Assembly (NCBI GenBank): GCA_024803745.1
Contig: JANJXV010000017.1
Coordinates: forward strand, 579,001 to 643,000
Source of the DNA: Megascapheus bottae
Lineage: Eukaryota; Chordata; Mammalia; Rodentia; Geomyidae
Direction: 5' to 3'
Length of the DNA: 64,000 nucleotides
This document shows, in pieces, positions 54,501 through 64,000 of this stretch. Within the stretch, counting starts at the first letter, position 1. Each line of letters begins with the position of its first letter. The notes under the pieces are model-generated. The model saw only the letters and a program-made list of their open reading frames with translations. It was not told where the DNA came from and ran no database searches. The position numbers and the translations under genes were made by a program.

Positions 54501-55857
54501 ACATATTGAAGTATGCATAGGAGAAATAAAAGTATTCCTGAGACATGTTTTAAAATAATCCAGATTTAAGAATCCAGGGTAAAATTTAGTTACAAATGAA
54601 GCAAGTTAGGCCATATGATAATCATTACAGCAAAGAAGTGTTGGATTCATGAAGTTTATTACACTAATTTTCCTACTTTTGTATATATGTTTGGAAAATG
54701 CCATACTGTGAGAAGATGCCTAAATGAGATTCCTATTTAGTTTTAGCATTTCTATTCTTTGGAATGGTTCCTGGTTTAGGCTTTTGGTAATTAAATTGTG
54801 AACTGAAGCTTCTTACAATTGAATCATGACAAAACCTAGGAGTGGAATGACAGGTGGAAAACCACAAGTATATTAAACCTAAAAATCTCTTGGCTTCCAA
54901 GTAATAATATATTACTATATAATTACATGTGTCCTCACTTTTGTTTGACTTCAAATGAAGCTGCAGCTCTTCAATTGACTGTCACTGGATAATAGTGTGC
55001 AATGAATGTCAAACATAATTAAACATAGCAAAGCACAAGAAGAGACATTATCAGCAGCCAGAGAATACAGTGCTGTTCTTCATCCAGTAAAAAACTGTGC
55101 CACAGGCAGATGAGCAAATGTTACATTTAACTCAAAAGAGTTGCTAGAAAAAGGAAGCCGTGTCATAATACAATGTGACCCCATTTGTTTTCTCTTCTGA
55201 CTCCTATAACCTGAACTATTCAATGCCTTATCTGTGTTCCTCGCCTCCAGACTTTCTCTCTGAATTCTTATTTTCTTCAGATTTATCCAGCTCACATCCT
55301 GCTCTTGGCTACTCACTTTCTCTCACCAGTTGAAGTCCATCCTCATCATTATTTCAGTATTCAAGACCTTCCATCACTGTTTTTACCTTTGTAATCTGTA
55401 ACCTGGTAAATTGGCTATTTATTATTTCCTGATCACAACAAATCCTCTTAAAGAATTCTTACTTAGTTATACTACCTGCTTGTATCTTTTCCTTCCTACC
55501 TTCCACCTCTCCTCTCCAGCCATCCCAATTGCTATAAAAATAGCTTAGTGTCTTCTATTGTATTAAATCATATATACATAAATACACAATTTTCTCCTTA
55601 AGGCTAGCTGTCATAGTCCGCCCATTTTTTCTCACTCTCTTTATTCCTTTCCCCTGTCAACAATCCCTGATGTCTAGTCAATCTTTAGTATCCTGCACTA
55701 GCTGGGCACTCATATTCTTCACCATTTGCAAAAAAAAAAAAATGCTTGTTTCATATGTATCTCACCAATTAAACCACATGTTCTTTTTTACCAGGACCTC
55801 ATATGTCTTTTTAAGGCAGAAGGCTAAAGAAAAGTTTAAAGCAAAAGCGTAAACAAA
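54501..55857. other. Unique DNA, nothing recognised
   Basis: About 1.35 kb. Frames at 54,733-54,954 and 55,080-55,316 show no motif. The stretch at 55,420-55,660 is pyrimidine-rich. Confidence 0.4.
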
Positions 55858-55958
55858 GGTCAGCACCAGTGGTCACACCTATAATCCTAGTTATTCAGGG
55901 GACGGAATTTGAGGATTGAGATTCATTGCCAGCCTTGACAGAAAAGACTATACGACTC
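55858..55958 (+). mobile_element. SINE, B1-Geo type, B1 arm (split)
   Basis: ggtcagcaccagtggtcaca, cctataatcctagttattca, gccagccttgacagaaaaga. Interrupted by an inverted ID-Geo SINE and resumed at 56,162. Confidence 0.85.
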
Positions 55959-56161
55959 ATTTTTTTTTTTTTTGCCAGTCCTGGGGCATGAACTCAGGGC
56001 CTGAGCATTGCCCTTGGGCTTTTCTCAAGGCTAGCTCTCTACCACTTGAGCCACAGCACCACTTCCAGCTTTTTCTGTGCATGTGGTACCAAGGAATAGA
56101 ACCTGGGTCTTCATGCATGCTAGGCAAGCACTCTACCTCTAGGCCAAACTCCCAGCCCCAA
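55959..56161 (-). mobile_element. SINE, ID-Geo type, nested in a B1-Geo SINE
   Basis: T-tail complement, gccagtcctggggcatgaac, Geo arm, gcatgtggtaccaaggaata, aggccaaactcccagcccc. gactatacgactc before and aactatgagactc after are an imperfect duplication inside the host SINE. Confidence 0.92.
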
Positions 56162-56211
56162 AACTATGAGACTCTTAATCACCAATTAATCATCAAAAAT
56201 CCAGAATTGGG
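56162..56211 (+). mobile_element. SINE, B1-Geo type, linker part (split)
   Basis: actatgagactcttaatcac, caattaatcatcaaaaatcc: the B1/Geo linker of the element begun at 55,858. It stops at another SINE, and no convincing Geo arm reappears. Confidence 0.75.
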
Positions 56212-56386
56212 TGGCTGGGAGTTTGGCCTAGTAGTAGAATGCTTGCCTAGCATGCGCAAAGACCTAGGTTCAATTCCTTGGTACCATATACACAGAAAAA
56301 GCCGGAAATGGTGCTGTGGCTCTAGTGGTAGAGCTCTAGCCTTGAGAAAGTACAAGGACAGTGCTCAGGCCCTGAGTTCAAGACAA
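56212..56386 (+). mobile_element. SINE, ID-Geo type, nested
   Basis: gtggctgggagtttggccta, ttcaattccttggtaccata, Geo arm (gctctagtggtagagctcta), ending gagttcaaga without a clear A-tail. Confidence 0.9.
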
Positions 56387-56452
56387 AGCCAAGGTAGAAC
56401 AGAAAGCCCTGAGGTTAACAGCATAAAAAAAGGAAAGTATTTCTCTCTTCCT

Positions 56453-56640
56453 CTTTTTTTTTTTTTGCCAACCCTGGGGCTAGAACTCAGGGTGTAGGCA
56501 CTGTCCTTGAACTTTCTCAAAGCTAGAGCTCTACCACTTGAGCTACAGCACCACTTCCAGCTTTTGTTGTGTATGTGGTACCAAGGAATTGAACCTAGGG
56601 TATTGTGCATGCTTGTCAAACATTCTATCACTAGGCCACA
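56453..56640 (-). mobile_element. SINE, ID-Geo type
   Basis: T-tail complement, gccaaccctggggctagaac, Geo arm, gtatgtggtaccaaggaatt, catgcttgtcaaacattcta, ggccacac. Fourth member of the 55.9-56.6 kb cluster. Confidence 0.92.
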
Positions 56641-56805
56641 CTTTCTTAAATACTCTTTTCAAATAGAGTATTAAATTTATAAATCCTTATATATCTCGAT
56701 AGGGTCTTTTCTCATGTCCCAATATCAGTTCTCTAAGTTAGTAGACTTATATAACGGGCAAAAGGAAGCTAAATTCAATCATAAAAAATAATAGTGCATT
56801 AAACA

Positions 56806-57018
56806 AGCATTTGTAAACTACAACCCTGAGCGAAATCTAGCCTGCCTGTTATTTATTTTTATAAAGTTTTATTGGAACATAGGCATTTCCATTCATTTAT
56901 GTACTATTTCAATTGTTTTTGCACTGCAAGGATATAGTTGATAGTTACAATAGAAGACTTGTATCACAAAGCTTAAAATATTTACAATTTGTTCCCTTAC
57001 AGAAAACATTTAGTCACC
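56806..57018 (+). mobile_element. hAT-Charlie fossil, MER5A-like
   Basis: tttgtaaactacaaccctga, ataaagttttattggaacat, tttccattcatttatgtact, gcttaaaatatttacaattt, gttcccttacagaaaacatt follow the order of a MER5A-type non-autonomous DNA transposon as I remember it. Ancient and shared among placental mammals. Orientation convention not checked. Confidence 0.85.
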
Positions 57019-57531
57019 TATAATATAAACAATTGTTTTCTAGGAGATGATGCTAACAACTCTTCAGTAAATCTACACTGGGGGGGGGGACAAGAAAACG
57101 GAAAACATAGCTCAAAGAACATAGCTTAAGCCACACCATGAATGTCTTCTAATATCTAGATAACTTCCTGGTAAAAAGAAAAAGAATTAAACCATGAAAC
57201 AAATGTGATGCCTGAAGGAAAACAATTTCCTACTAGGAAAGCAAAAATGGTAATTACAATTTCAGTGAACTCCATAAAAAGTATCGTATTTCTAACATAG
57301 GCCAGTATGTTCGGTCTAAGTTAATTATCTGTGTTTTTTTATGTTAAACTAATGACTTTTAAGTGATACGGTTGATGACTTTCAGTGCCACAGTTAAAGG
57401 GTGAAACCCAGGAACATGGAAAGTAAGAAGCAAAGAATGAAACATGTAGAGGAAGCACACAGCTGGATGTTCTGTGCCTCCACACATGTGAAGTGCAGGA
57501 TAATATGCAAACTATGAAGAAGGCATGTATA
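57019..57531. other. Unique DNA with a short poly-G run
   Basis: Poly-G at 57,080-57,088. No repeat or exon recognised. Confidence 0.4.
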
Positions 57532-57766
57532 GCTGGGCACAGTGGCTCATGCCTGTAATCCCAGCTACACAGGAGACTGAGATCTGAGGATTAAGGTTCA
57601 AAGCCAGCCTGGGAACAAAAGGACCAGAGACTCTTATCTCCACTTAACCTCTAGAAAATGGGAAATGGGGCTTGGCTCAGGGTAGAGTAGTAGCCTTGAG
57701 CTGAAGAACTCAAGGACAACGCCCAGGTCAAGTTCAAGCCTCATGACCCACAAAAAAAAAAAGAAG
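57532..57766 (+). mobile_element. SINE, B1-Geo type
   Basis: gtatagctgggcacagtggc, cctgtaatcccagctacaca, gactcttatctccacttaac, a Geo arm missing a few bases, and an A-tail ending agaagaag. Confidence 0.93.
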
Positions 57767-57939
57767 AAGTGTCTGGCATAATCACATAAACATCTTTATT
57801 AAGCTGAGTGGATCACTATAATCCACCAAGAAAGGTTTTATACTAATCATGTGTCCTAACAGTAAATTCCCCATAAATGATACATATTGGCTTACAGTAA
57901 AAGCACATATAAATGTCTTTATAAAGTTGTTTCCCTTCA

Positions 57940-58125
57940 GTGATCTATGACAGCAAAAGTATTGCAACAAGTGGTTGCCCAGGGTTATCTCAAAACCCCA
58001 ACAACTTGCCCTTTTTTGTGCTAATTACCACAATATCCACCCTCCTAATGCTTCTTTATAACATATTATTGTTATGGAGCCTTTCGCTAAAAACATGGAA
58101 TTGCTGTCAGATCCATCTCTAATCC
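57940..58125 (+). pseudogene. Possible nuclear mitochondrial (NUMT) fragment, ND2-like
   Basis: A 60-codon frame here reads NPNNLPFFVLITT, then STLLMLLYN, then SLSLKTWN, similar in order and spacing to an ND2 (NADH dehydrogenase subunit 2) segment that in rodents runs YNP..., a hydrophobic span, then LSxTWN. The DNA has mitochondrial light-strand-like composition (accacaatatccaccctcct). The match is short and recalled, not searched. It could be a chance hydrophobic frame. An acceptor-like site (cccttcag) precedes it at about 57,940. Confidence 0.32.
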
Positions 58126-58227
58126 TCAAAGTGACATAAGGCAGTACTGCCCTGTGGATTTAGATAAGCAATTCCATTACATACTTCACAATCTCAACTA
58201 TTCATCCTTTTTTTAAGATAATCTCTA

Positions 58228-58454
58228 GCTGATGTGGTGGCTCATGCCTATAATCCTAGCTACTCAGGAGGCTGATATCTGAGGATCAAGGTTCAAAGCT
58301 AGATCGGGCACTAAAGACCCTAAGACTCTTATTTTCAATTAACTACTAGAAAATGGGAAATGGCGCTGTGGCTCCAGGGATAGGGCAGTAGCCTTGAGCT
58401 TAAGAGCTCAGGGACAGTGCCCAAGCCCAGAGTTCAATCCCCACGGCCCTTAAA

Positions 58455-58458
<4 letters not shown>
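58228..58458 (+). mobile_element. SINE, B1-Geo type, tail converted to (AT)n
   Basis: tagctgatgtggtggctcat, aatcctagctactcaggagg, Geo arm (ggcgctgtggctccaggga), agttcaatccccacgg, then a few A and (AT)n. Confidence 0.94.

Positions 58459-58496
<38 letters not shown>
58459..58496. repeat. (AT)n microsatellite
   Basis: About 18 AT units directly after the SINE poly-A, then acaaacatatat. Confidence 0.95.
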
Positions 58497-58497
<1 letters not shown>

Positions 58498-58684
58498 AAC
58501 ATATATGTATAATCTCTGAAAAGCTCTTCTTAACAATGACTTCCCTAGATGTCCAAAGAATTGTAATTATACAGCATTTTCTTAGCTCTTCTATAGGAAG
58601 CATACTTTTATTTGCTCATTGAGGATATTTTGTGTCAGATATCCTCTTAGGATTTGAATGTACAATAATGAATATTGGTATTTC

Positions 58685-58823
58685 TTTCTTTGTTGTTTGT
58701 GGGTTGTGGGGCTTGAACTCTGGACTCATGGACAGTTCCTGGGCTGATTTTGAACCAAGATCCTCAGATCTCAGCCTCTTGAGTAGCTAGGATTACAGGT
58801 GTGTGAGCCACCACACCCAGTAA
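58685..58823 (-). mobile_element. SINE, B1-Geo type, internally deleted
   Basis: gtgggttgtggggcttgaac joins almost directly to ctgattttgaaccaagatcc and the B1 arm (cagatctcagcctcttgagt). Most of the Geo arm and the linker are missing. Confidence 0.88.
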
Positions 58824-58838
58824 ACATTGGTATTTCTT

Positions 58839-59059
58839 TTTTTGTTGTTTTTTATTTTTTATGGGTTTTTTTGCCAGTCTTGGGCTTGCGCTCAGGGCCT
58901 GAGCACTGTCCTTGGACTTTCTCAAGGCTAGATAGCGCTCTACCTCTCGAGCCTCAGCACCACTTCTGGCTTTTTTCTATGTATGTGGTACCGAGGAATC
59001 GAACGCGGGTTTTCGTGCATGCTAGGCAAGCACTCTACCACTAGGCCAAACTCCCAGCC
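58839..59059 (-). mobile_element. SINE, ID-Geo type, with target-site duplication
   Basis: Long T-rich tail complement, gccagtcttgggcttgcgct, a Geo arm with a short tag insertion (aggctagatagcgctctac), near-consensus left arm. ggtatttctt occurs at 58,829-58,838 and 59,060-59,069. Confidence 0.94.
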
Positions 59060-59069
59060 GGTATTTCTT

Positions 59070-60219
59070 AAGGCAATGCTTACAGCTTTAATTAATAAAA
59101 CTCCAGGTTTGATTGACTTGAATCAACAAACATGCATTTTGTAACATAGGATACAGAATGGGTAGGAGACCTTGTATTTCTTATAGTCATTCAGAGACCA
59201 GGATGCTAGAGGTTCTGCTACTTTCTATATAGAGATTCCAAAACCCCATGAGCTTTGACACTGACCTAGCAGATTATGGATAATAGAACTTGGAGGATGC
59301 TCCAAGTCCACAAATGTCACTTACATCCACATTCCACTGATCACAACTCAGACATACGTTTAAATGTATCTACTCACTCACTTAGATTCAGTGATGAGGT
59401 TAGAAACTCCTTAGGCAGCAAGTCTGTGCTATTTAAGAGGGACATGAACTTTCACCACACAGCTGATCATTCTTTTACACTACCTGTTCATACTTAACAT
59501 TCATAAATATTTGAATGGCCTCCCAGTTCAGAAACACAGCAAGCTATTCAAAAAGAACACTGAAGCTCATGTATAGCCAAAGGGCTCACTGAGATGCTTT
59601 AGTAAGCTATATAAAAGCCTGTGAATACAATCAAAAGGTGATACAAGACAAGGGCAAAAGAGGGATGATAGATATGAAAGCAGAGGTTTTATATTTACCA
59701 CTTTCATTAGATCATTCAATTGTTTCTTCAAAACTTTTCTACCTTGGGATTGTTTACTATCCTGAAATAAACATCTATTGGAGAATTGCTTGTTCTCTAT
59801 GGAGAACATCTACCATGGTGCTTGATTATAGATTAATAGTAACCATAAAAATGATTTTTGTATCTTAAGCTATTTGTCATAAAGTTGTATCAACAATGTT
59901 GCATTATGAAATTTATGTCATGGGGAAAGCAACTTTGCAACTATCACAAGAACTCTGGGTCCTAATTAAGCAATCAGATTCGACAAAGTGTGTACAAATG
60001 TAAGATCACATACCTTGAGGGTACAGAAAAGCTGAAGTCTATTCCCTAGAAGTCAGTTATGGTTTGTAGTGTGACAATATCACTGTAAAATGTCCTCAGC
60101 TATAGCTGAAAGTATTTTCATCTTTGATCTGAAGGGCACTCAGTCTGAAAGGCTTTGTTCCATACATTTTATTGTGTAATAGTTCTGTTTTTTATCTAAC
60201 AATGAAAGTGTGTACATAT

Positions 60220-60221
<2 letters not shown>
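59070..60221. other. Unique block, nothing recognised
   Basis: About 1.15 kb without recognised repeats. Frames at 59,276-59,497 and 59,567-59,868 show no motif or trusted splice borders. Confidence 0.4.

Positions 60222-60276
<55 letters not shown>
60222..60276. repeat. (GT)n microsatellite at a SINE tail
   Basis: About 27 GT units lying exactly where the tail of the following minus-strand SINE should be. Confidence 0.96.
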
Positions 60277-60279
<3 letters not shown>

Positions 60280-60411
60280 ATATTGTGCCTTGAACTCAAG
60301 GCCTCAAACTCTTGTTTGTTTTTCTCTGGTCAAGGTTGGCACTCTACCACTTAAGTCACACCTCCAGTTCCAGCTTTTTGGTGGTTAATTGGGGTTAAGA
60401 GTCTCAGAGTT
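60277..60411 (-). mobile_element. SINE, B1-Geo type, Geo half (split by nested SINE)
   Basis: ctgatattgtgccttgaact, ggcactctaccacttaagtc, tttttggtggttaattgggg, then the target-site copy at 60,397-60,411. The B1 half resumes at 60,603. Confidence 0.88.
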
Positions 60412-60602
60412 GGGCCGGGAGTTTGGCCTAGTGGTTAAAGTGCTTGCCTAGCATGCATGAAGACCCGGGTTCGATTCCTCGGTACCACATACATAGAAAA
60501 AAGCTGGAAGTGGTGCTGAGGCTCAAGTGGTAGAGCTCTAGCCTTGAGAAAGTCCAAGGACAGTGCTCAGGCCCTGAGCTCAAGCCCAGGACTGGCAAAA
60601 AA
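60412..60602 (+). mobile_element. SINE, ID-Geo type, near-consensus, nested
   Basis: gggccgggagtttggcctag through gcccaggactggcaaaa, practically undamaged (cgggttcgattcctcggtac keeps its CpGs). aagagtctcagagtt is exact at 60,397-60,411 and 60,603-60,617. Probably the youngest SINE in the window. Confidence 0.97.
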
Positions 60603-60705
60603 AAGAGTCTCAGAGTTTTCAGCCCAGTCTAGCCTCAAACCATGATCTTTCATTCTCAGCCCTTTGGGTAGCTAGGATGATAGGCATAAGCTGCCAACCA
60701 TTCAG
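60603..60705 (-). mobile_element. SINE, B1-Geo type, B1 half (split by nested SINE)
   Basis: ttttcagcccagtctagcct, ttcattctcagccctttggg, agctaggatgataggcataa. Joins in register with 60,277-60,411 once the nested SINE and duplicate are removed. Confidence 0.86.
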
Positions 60706-60899
60706 GAGAAAGAAATGCCTTCATTATCTCAGCCCAAAAGCTAAGCCTGTCTTACATATTAACACCAAGTGTCCTTTGTACTATTTTTAGATCTACTCAT
60801 CTTTCCAAAATGTGAACTACCACATAAATTAGTAGAATATTATCCTGTCTTGTTCATAACTTTACCAAGAGATAATTCACAGTTTCAAAAAAATTATAT
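60706..60899. other. AT-rich unique spacer
   Basis: No recognised repeat. Confidence 0.4.
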
Positions 60900-61070
60900 T
60901 CACTGTAAAATAGAACAATTAAACATATGGAAATTATGAGGAGGAAGAAAGGGGTTAGGGAGAATAAAAGAGGGGATGAGAGTGACTGGACTATAATGTG
61001 CACATGTGTGGAAATGCATCAAGAAAATCTTCCCTATGTAACTATTGCAAGCAAAAGTAAATAATTAATT
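60900..61070 (+). mobile_element. Possible old LINE-1 3' UTR remnant
   Basis: A purine-rich stretch (gaggaggaagaaaggggtta) then aatgtgcacatgtgtggaaa and an A-rich end resemble an old LINE-1 3' end. No ORF2 part. Confidence 0.35.
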
Positions 61071-61211
61071 GCTTAATTATAAATCACATTCTAAACTCTA
61101 AAGCTAGCTATGGTGTTGAATAACAATGTAGCTTCCCAGTCGGGTCTTAATTTGAAGTAAACTTGTGACTATATTCACTGACAGTCCAGAACTAACTTTT
61201 AATATAATACT

Positions 61212-61214
61212 TTC

Positions 61215-61261
<47 letters not shown>

Positions 61262-61437
61262 TTCTTTTCTTTTCTTTTTTTCTTTCTTTCTTTCTGTCTT
61301 TCTCTCTCTTTCTCTCTCTCTCTTTCTTTCTTTCTTCCTTCCTTCCTTCCTTCCCCCCCTCTCTCTCCTTCTCTCTCTCTCTCTTTCTCTGTCTCTCTCC
61401 CTCTCTGTCTCTCTCTCCCTTTCTCTTTCTCTTGCTG
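61212..61437. repeat. Polypyrimidine microsatellite (CTTT/CTCT/CCTT)
   Basis: (CTTT)n, then TTTTC variants, (CTTT)n again, CCTT and (TC)n blocks, about 225 bp almost without purines. No SINE tail identified next to it. Confidence 0.97.
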
Positions 61438-61798
61438 ACAGAGGACTTGCTATGTATCCCTGGCATTTGCCATTATCCTGCCTTCTCCTACGTGCTCCGA
61501 ATATAGCTGTATATACCACCATGCTGCTTAGCTTTATAATTTTTTTCATTATAAAAATCCTTTATATCTCTCATATCTGTAGGTAAGTTATTATCATTAT
61601 CTTAACCATTGACTATCAAGAGACTTACAAAATTTTGTGGCAATCTATCTGAAAAGATTGAGAACCTTATTTAGAATAGTGTAGTTTTCAGGTCTGTTAG
61701 AAATTAATAATTAAAAATAATAGCTACTATATATTGATTTTGCTAGCCACTGAAAATATCTCACTTGAACTTTAGAATAATCTACCAAGAGGTAATGA
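61438..61798. other. AT-rich unique DNA
   Basis: A phrase at 61,440-61,530 (gctatgtatccctggcattt) weakly resembles a rodent B1-type antisense end but is not called. Confidence 0.35.
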
Positions 61799-62019
61799 AG
61801 CCAGGTACCTGTGGCTCACACCTATAATCCTCACTGAGGATTGCAGTTTGAAGCCATGCAGGACAGAAAAGTCCCCATGAGACCCATGAGAATCTTATCT
61901 TCAATTATCCATTCAAAATCCAGAACTGGAGTCATGGCTCAATGTGGTAGAGCACTGGCCTCAAGCAAAAAGAACTCAAGAGATAGCACCCAGACCCTGA
62001 GTTCAAGCCCCATGATCCC

Positions 62020-62022
<3 letters not shown>
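61799..62022 (+). mobile_element. SINE, B1-Geo type, tail converted to (AC)n
   Basis: agccaggtacctgtggctca, a deletion in the B1 arm, ttatcttcaattatccattc, Geo arm, gttcaagccccatgatccct, then (AC)n. Confidence 0.9.
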
Positions 62023-62067
<45 letters not shown>

Positions 62068-62092
62068 AAAAAAACACACACACACACAACAA
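62023..62092. repeat. (AC)n microsatellite at a SINE tail
   Basis: About 20 AC units, a cgcaaaaaaa interruption, then more AC. Confidence 0.95.
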
Positions 62093-62591
62093 AAGATGAA
62101 TGAGATCTTAGTCAATATACAATCAATAAATAATAGAGAAACTTTTAAACCAAAAGCAGAATACTTGACCTCTAAGCTAACCACCACCTTAGCAAAGACT
62201 GATGGAACACAACCAAAAGGAAATAATAACTGTGTCAGAACTATCATTGCTTTCAACACAGCAAAACCAGACTTCCAATTTCAGGAGAAAAAAAAGATTA
62301 CCTGCAAAGTGCTTCTCAAATTTCATACATATTAACATATTTATCCTTAGGTCATGTTAAAATATATATTCTGACTCATTAGGTTGCTACATTAGGTCTA
62401 TAATCTATTTTTTTTCAGAAGCAAAAACCTCAAGGTAAGTTTCTTATATTAATTCATCTAAGGTGTAGAAAACTGTTCATTTTCCTGTAAAAATGATGTT
62501 ATTTTTAAAAAATCCAATTAGGAAAGAAATGTTTGATACTCCCAACTGTTCATAAATGAGAACCTGCATAGCTACAATGAAAAGAAAAATT
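62093..62591. other. AT-rich unique DNA, nothing recognised
   Basis: No recognised repeat arm or exon. Confidence 0.4.
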
Positions 62592-62780
62592 ATATTTTTT
62601 TGCCAGTCTAGGAGCTTGAACTCAGGGCTCCCTTGAACTTTCTCTACAATTTGAGCTTTTTCTACCATTTGAACCACAGCACCACTTCCAGCTTTTTCTT
62701 TGTATGTGGTAACAAGGTATGGAACCCAGGGCTTCCTGTATGCTAGGCAAGCACTACCACTAGGCCATATTTCTGGCTGA
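62592..62780 (-). mobile_element. SINE, ID-Geo type, diverged
   Basis: tgccagtctaggagcttgaa, a shortened Geo arm, tgtatgtggtaacaaggtat, cactaccactaggccatatt. Several small deletions. Confidence 0.88.
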
Positions 62781-62807
62781 AAAAGGATTTTAAAGTAAAA
62801 TATCTAC

Positions 62808-63022
62808 TGCCAGCTCCATTAGCTCATGCTAATAATCTTAGCAACTGAGGAAGCTAAAATCTGAGAATCCAGGTTTGAAGCCAGCCCGAGTAGGCAAAAC
62901 CTTGAGTCTTAACTAGTAAAATTCCAGATTTGAATATGTGGTTCAAGTGACAGGCATGAGCAAAGAAGTTGAGATCATGAGGACTAGAGTTCAATCCCCA
63001 GTATTGGCACAAAGTAAATAAA
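62808..63022 (+). mobile_element. SINE, B1-ID type
   Basis: gccagctccattagctcatg, ttagcaactgaggaagctaa, gtttgaagccagcccgagta, then an ID-like end (gactagagttcaatccccag, tattggcac) and a short AAAT tail. Confidence 0.7.
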
Positions 63023-63067
63023 TGAACAATCAAACAAATACCCACAAAAACGTAAGAAAATACTTGA

Positions 63068-63362
63068 GCTGGACACAGTAGCCCCGTGTAATCCTATATA
63101 CTTCAGTGGTGGATCGAGGTTCCCTATTAGCCTGGGCATAAAATTTTAGAATACTCCATCTCTACCAATAAGTGTGCAGGATGGTCCATACTTGTTATCC
63201 CTAGCCATATGGGCAAAACACAAAGTAGAAGGATTATAGCCCAGGTCCAGTACAGAAGAGACCCAACTTCAAAATAATCAATGCAAAAGGAGCTAAAAGT
63301 ATGACTTAGGTGAAGACCGGCTTAGAAAACTTTGAGTTTAATCTGCAGTACCACAAAAATAG
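63068..63362 (+). mobile_element. Compound SINE with two B1-like units and an ID-like end
   Basis: First B1-like unit (gctggacacagtagccccgt, cctgggcataaaattttag), a second B1-like unit from about 63,175 (tgcaggatggtccatacttg), then an ID-like end (gagtttaatctgcagtacca). Diverged; structure tentative. Confidence 0.5.
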
Positions 63363-64000
63363 ACAAGAGAAACTTGAATAATAAGAGAAGCTAGTGAGTG
63401 TGATGTATAAGCACCCAGCCAGCCTTACCATAACATACTAAGTCTCAGGAAATAGTAGAAATCTTACACAGAAAGATACAAATAACCAAATACTGAATTG
63501 CTATAAGAACATAATGCCATATAGGGTTGATTTAGAAAATGGAGCAACTAATCAAATATAAAATATTAAACATCATTTATTGAACTCATATTAAAACTAG
63601 TGATGAGCCATCATTTTTGTCTGAGGATATGTGGTAAAGATGTTTCTAACCTAAAATTTGGTAGCCTGTGGAAAAATAGATACACAAATACATTCATGTA
63701 CACATTGCATTTGCATTGTAAATGAATGGGCCCATTTATTAAGATAACTCAGCAACTTGAATTAAAAACCAGGAAAATTTATATTCCATACCCAACTTCC
63801 CTTTTAGGATTGTCTATTTGGAGTATGAGAGGTGCTTTTCCTTCCGTCTTAAACATAAGAATGCAAAAGAAGTCTCCAAGGGAAAAAATCCTCTCTGTAC
63901 AGCTCTTCACCAGAAACAACTTCTTCATATACTCATACAAAATCTTTGACCTCCTAAGAAGCCAGTAGCCTTCATAATTATGTCTCAAAAAAACCCAATT
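63363..64000. other. AT-rich unique DNA, nothing recognised
   Basis: No recognised repeat. Overlapping frames near 63,726-63,988 on both strands have no motif or splice support. Confidence 0.4.

Noticed and set aside
55916..56497. 193-codon plus-strand frame
   Set aside because: Runs entirely through nested SINEs; its text repeats in other SINE-derived frames.
61104..61549. Arg/Glu/Lys-rich frames resembling a charged low-complexity protein
   Set aside because: Translation of the polypyrimidine/polypurine microsatellite.

Overview
This window looks like nuclear DNA from a rodent, most likely of the superfamily Geomyoidea (kangaroo rats, pocket mice, pocket gophers). The main reason is a very abundant compound SINE with an ID-like, tRNA-Ala-derived left arm and a right arm of the kind I remember as Geo (the IDL-Geo family, described as restricted to Geomyoidea). 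The same right arm also occurs fused to a 7SL/B1-type left arm. The DNA is AT-rich, has no operon-like structure, and its longest open frames are LINE-1 ORF2 fragments. The organism call is from memory of repeat families, not from a search.

No confirmed host protein-coding gene is visible. It reads as intergenic or deep intronic DNA. Two short minus-strand segments (9,340-9,477 and 12,532-12,756) have splice-site-like borders and open frames and could be exons of an unidentified gene, but neither was recognised.

Layout. 1-13,700: mostly unique AT-rich DNA, old antisense LINE-1 pieces, several SINEs, GC-richer blocks at 3,480-3,890 and 4,480-5,110, and the two exon candidates. 13,700-18,060: an old plus-strand LINE-1 split by a younger minus-strand LINE-1 with a 15-bp target-site duplication and an inverted 5' end. 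18,060-27,300: SINEs, a retroviral-type LTR (20,775-21,303), three degraded MaLR/MLT-like LTRs, an old antisense LINE-1 and a roughly 200-bp duplicated segment. 27,300-30,540: a second 5'-inverted LINE-1 on the plus strand. 30,540-47,000: dense SINEs and microsatellites. 47,030-49,055: the longest block free of recognisable repeats in the second half of the window. 49,060-64,000: dense, often nested SINEs, a MER5A-like hAT fossil, a possible mitochondrial ND2 fragment and long simple repeats.

What connects the features is retrotransposition. LINE-1 supplies the target-primed machinery that non-autonomous SINEs use, and many insertions here carry A-rich tails and A-rich target-site duplications expected from it. 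SINE tails repeatedly merge into microsatellites, insertions land in older insertions, and at one place two insertions used the same site. Every LINE-1 copy is truncated or carries stops and frameshifts, so none looks active. I found no CRISPR array, tRNA/rRNA gene or undescribed multi-gene system.
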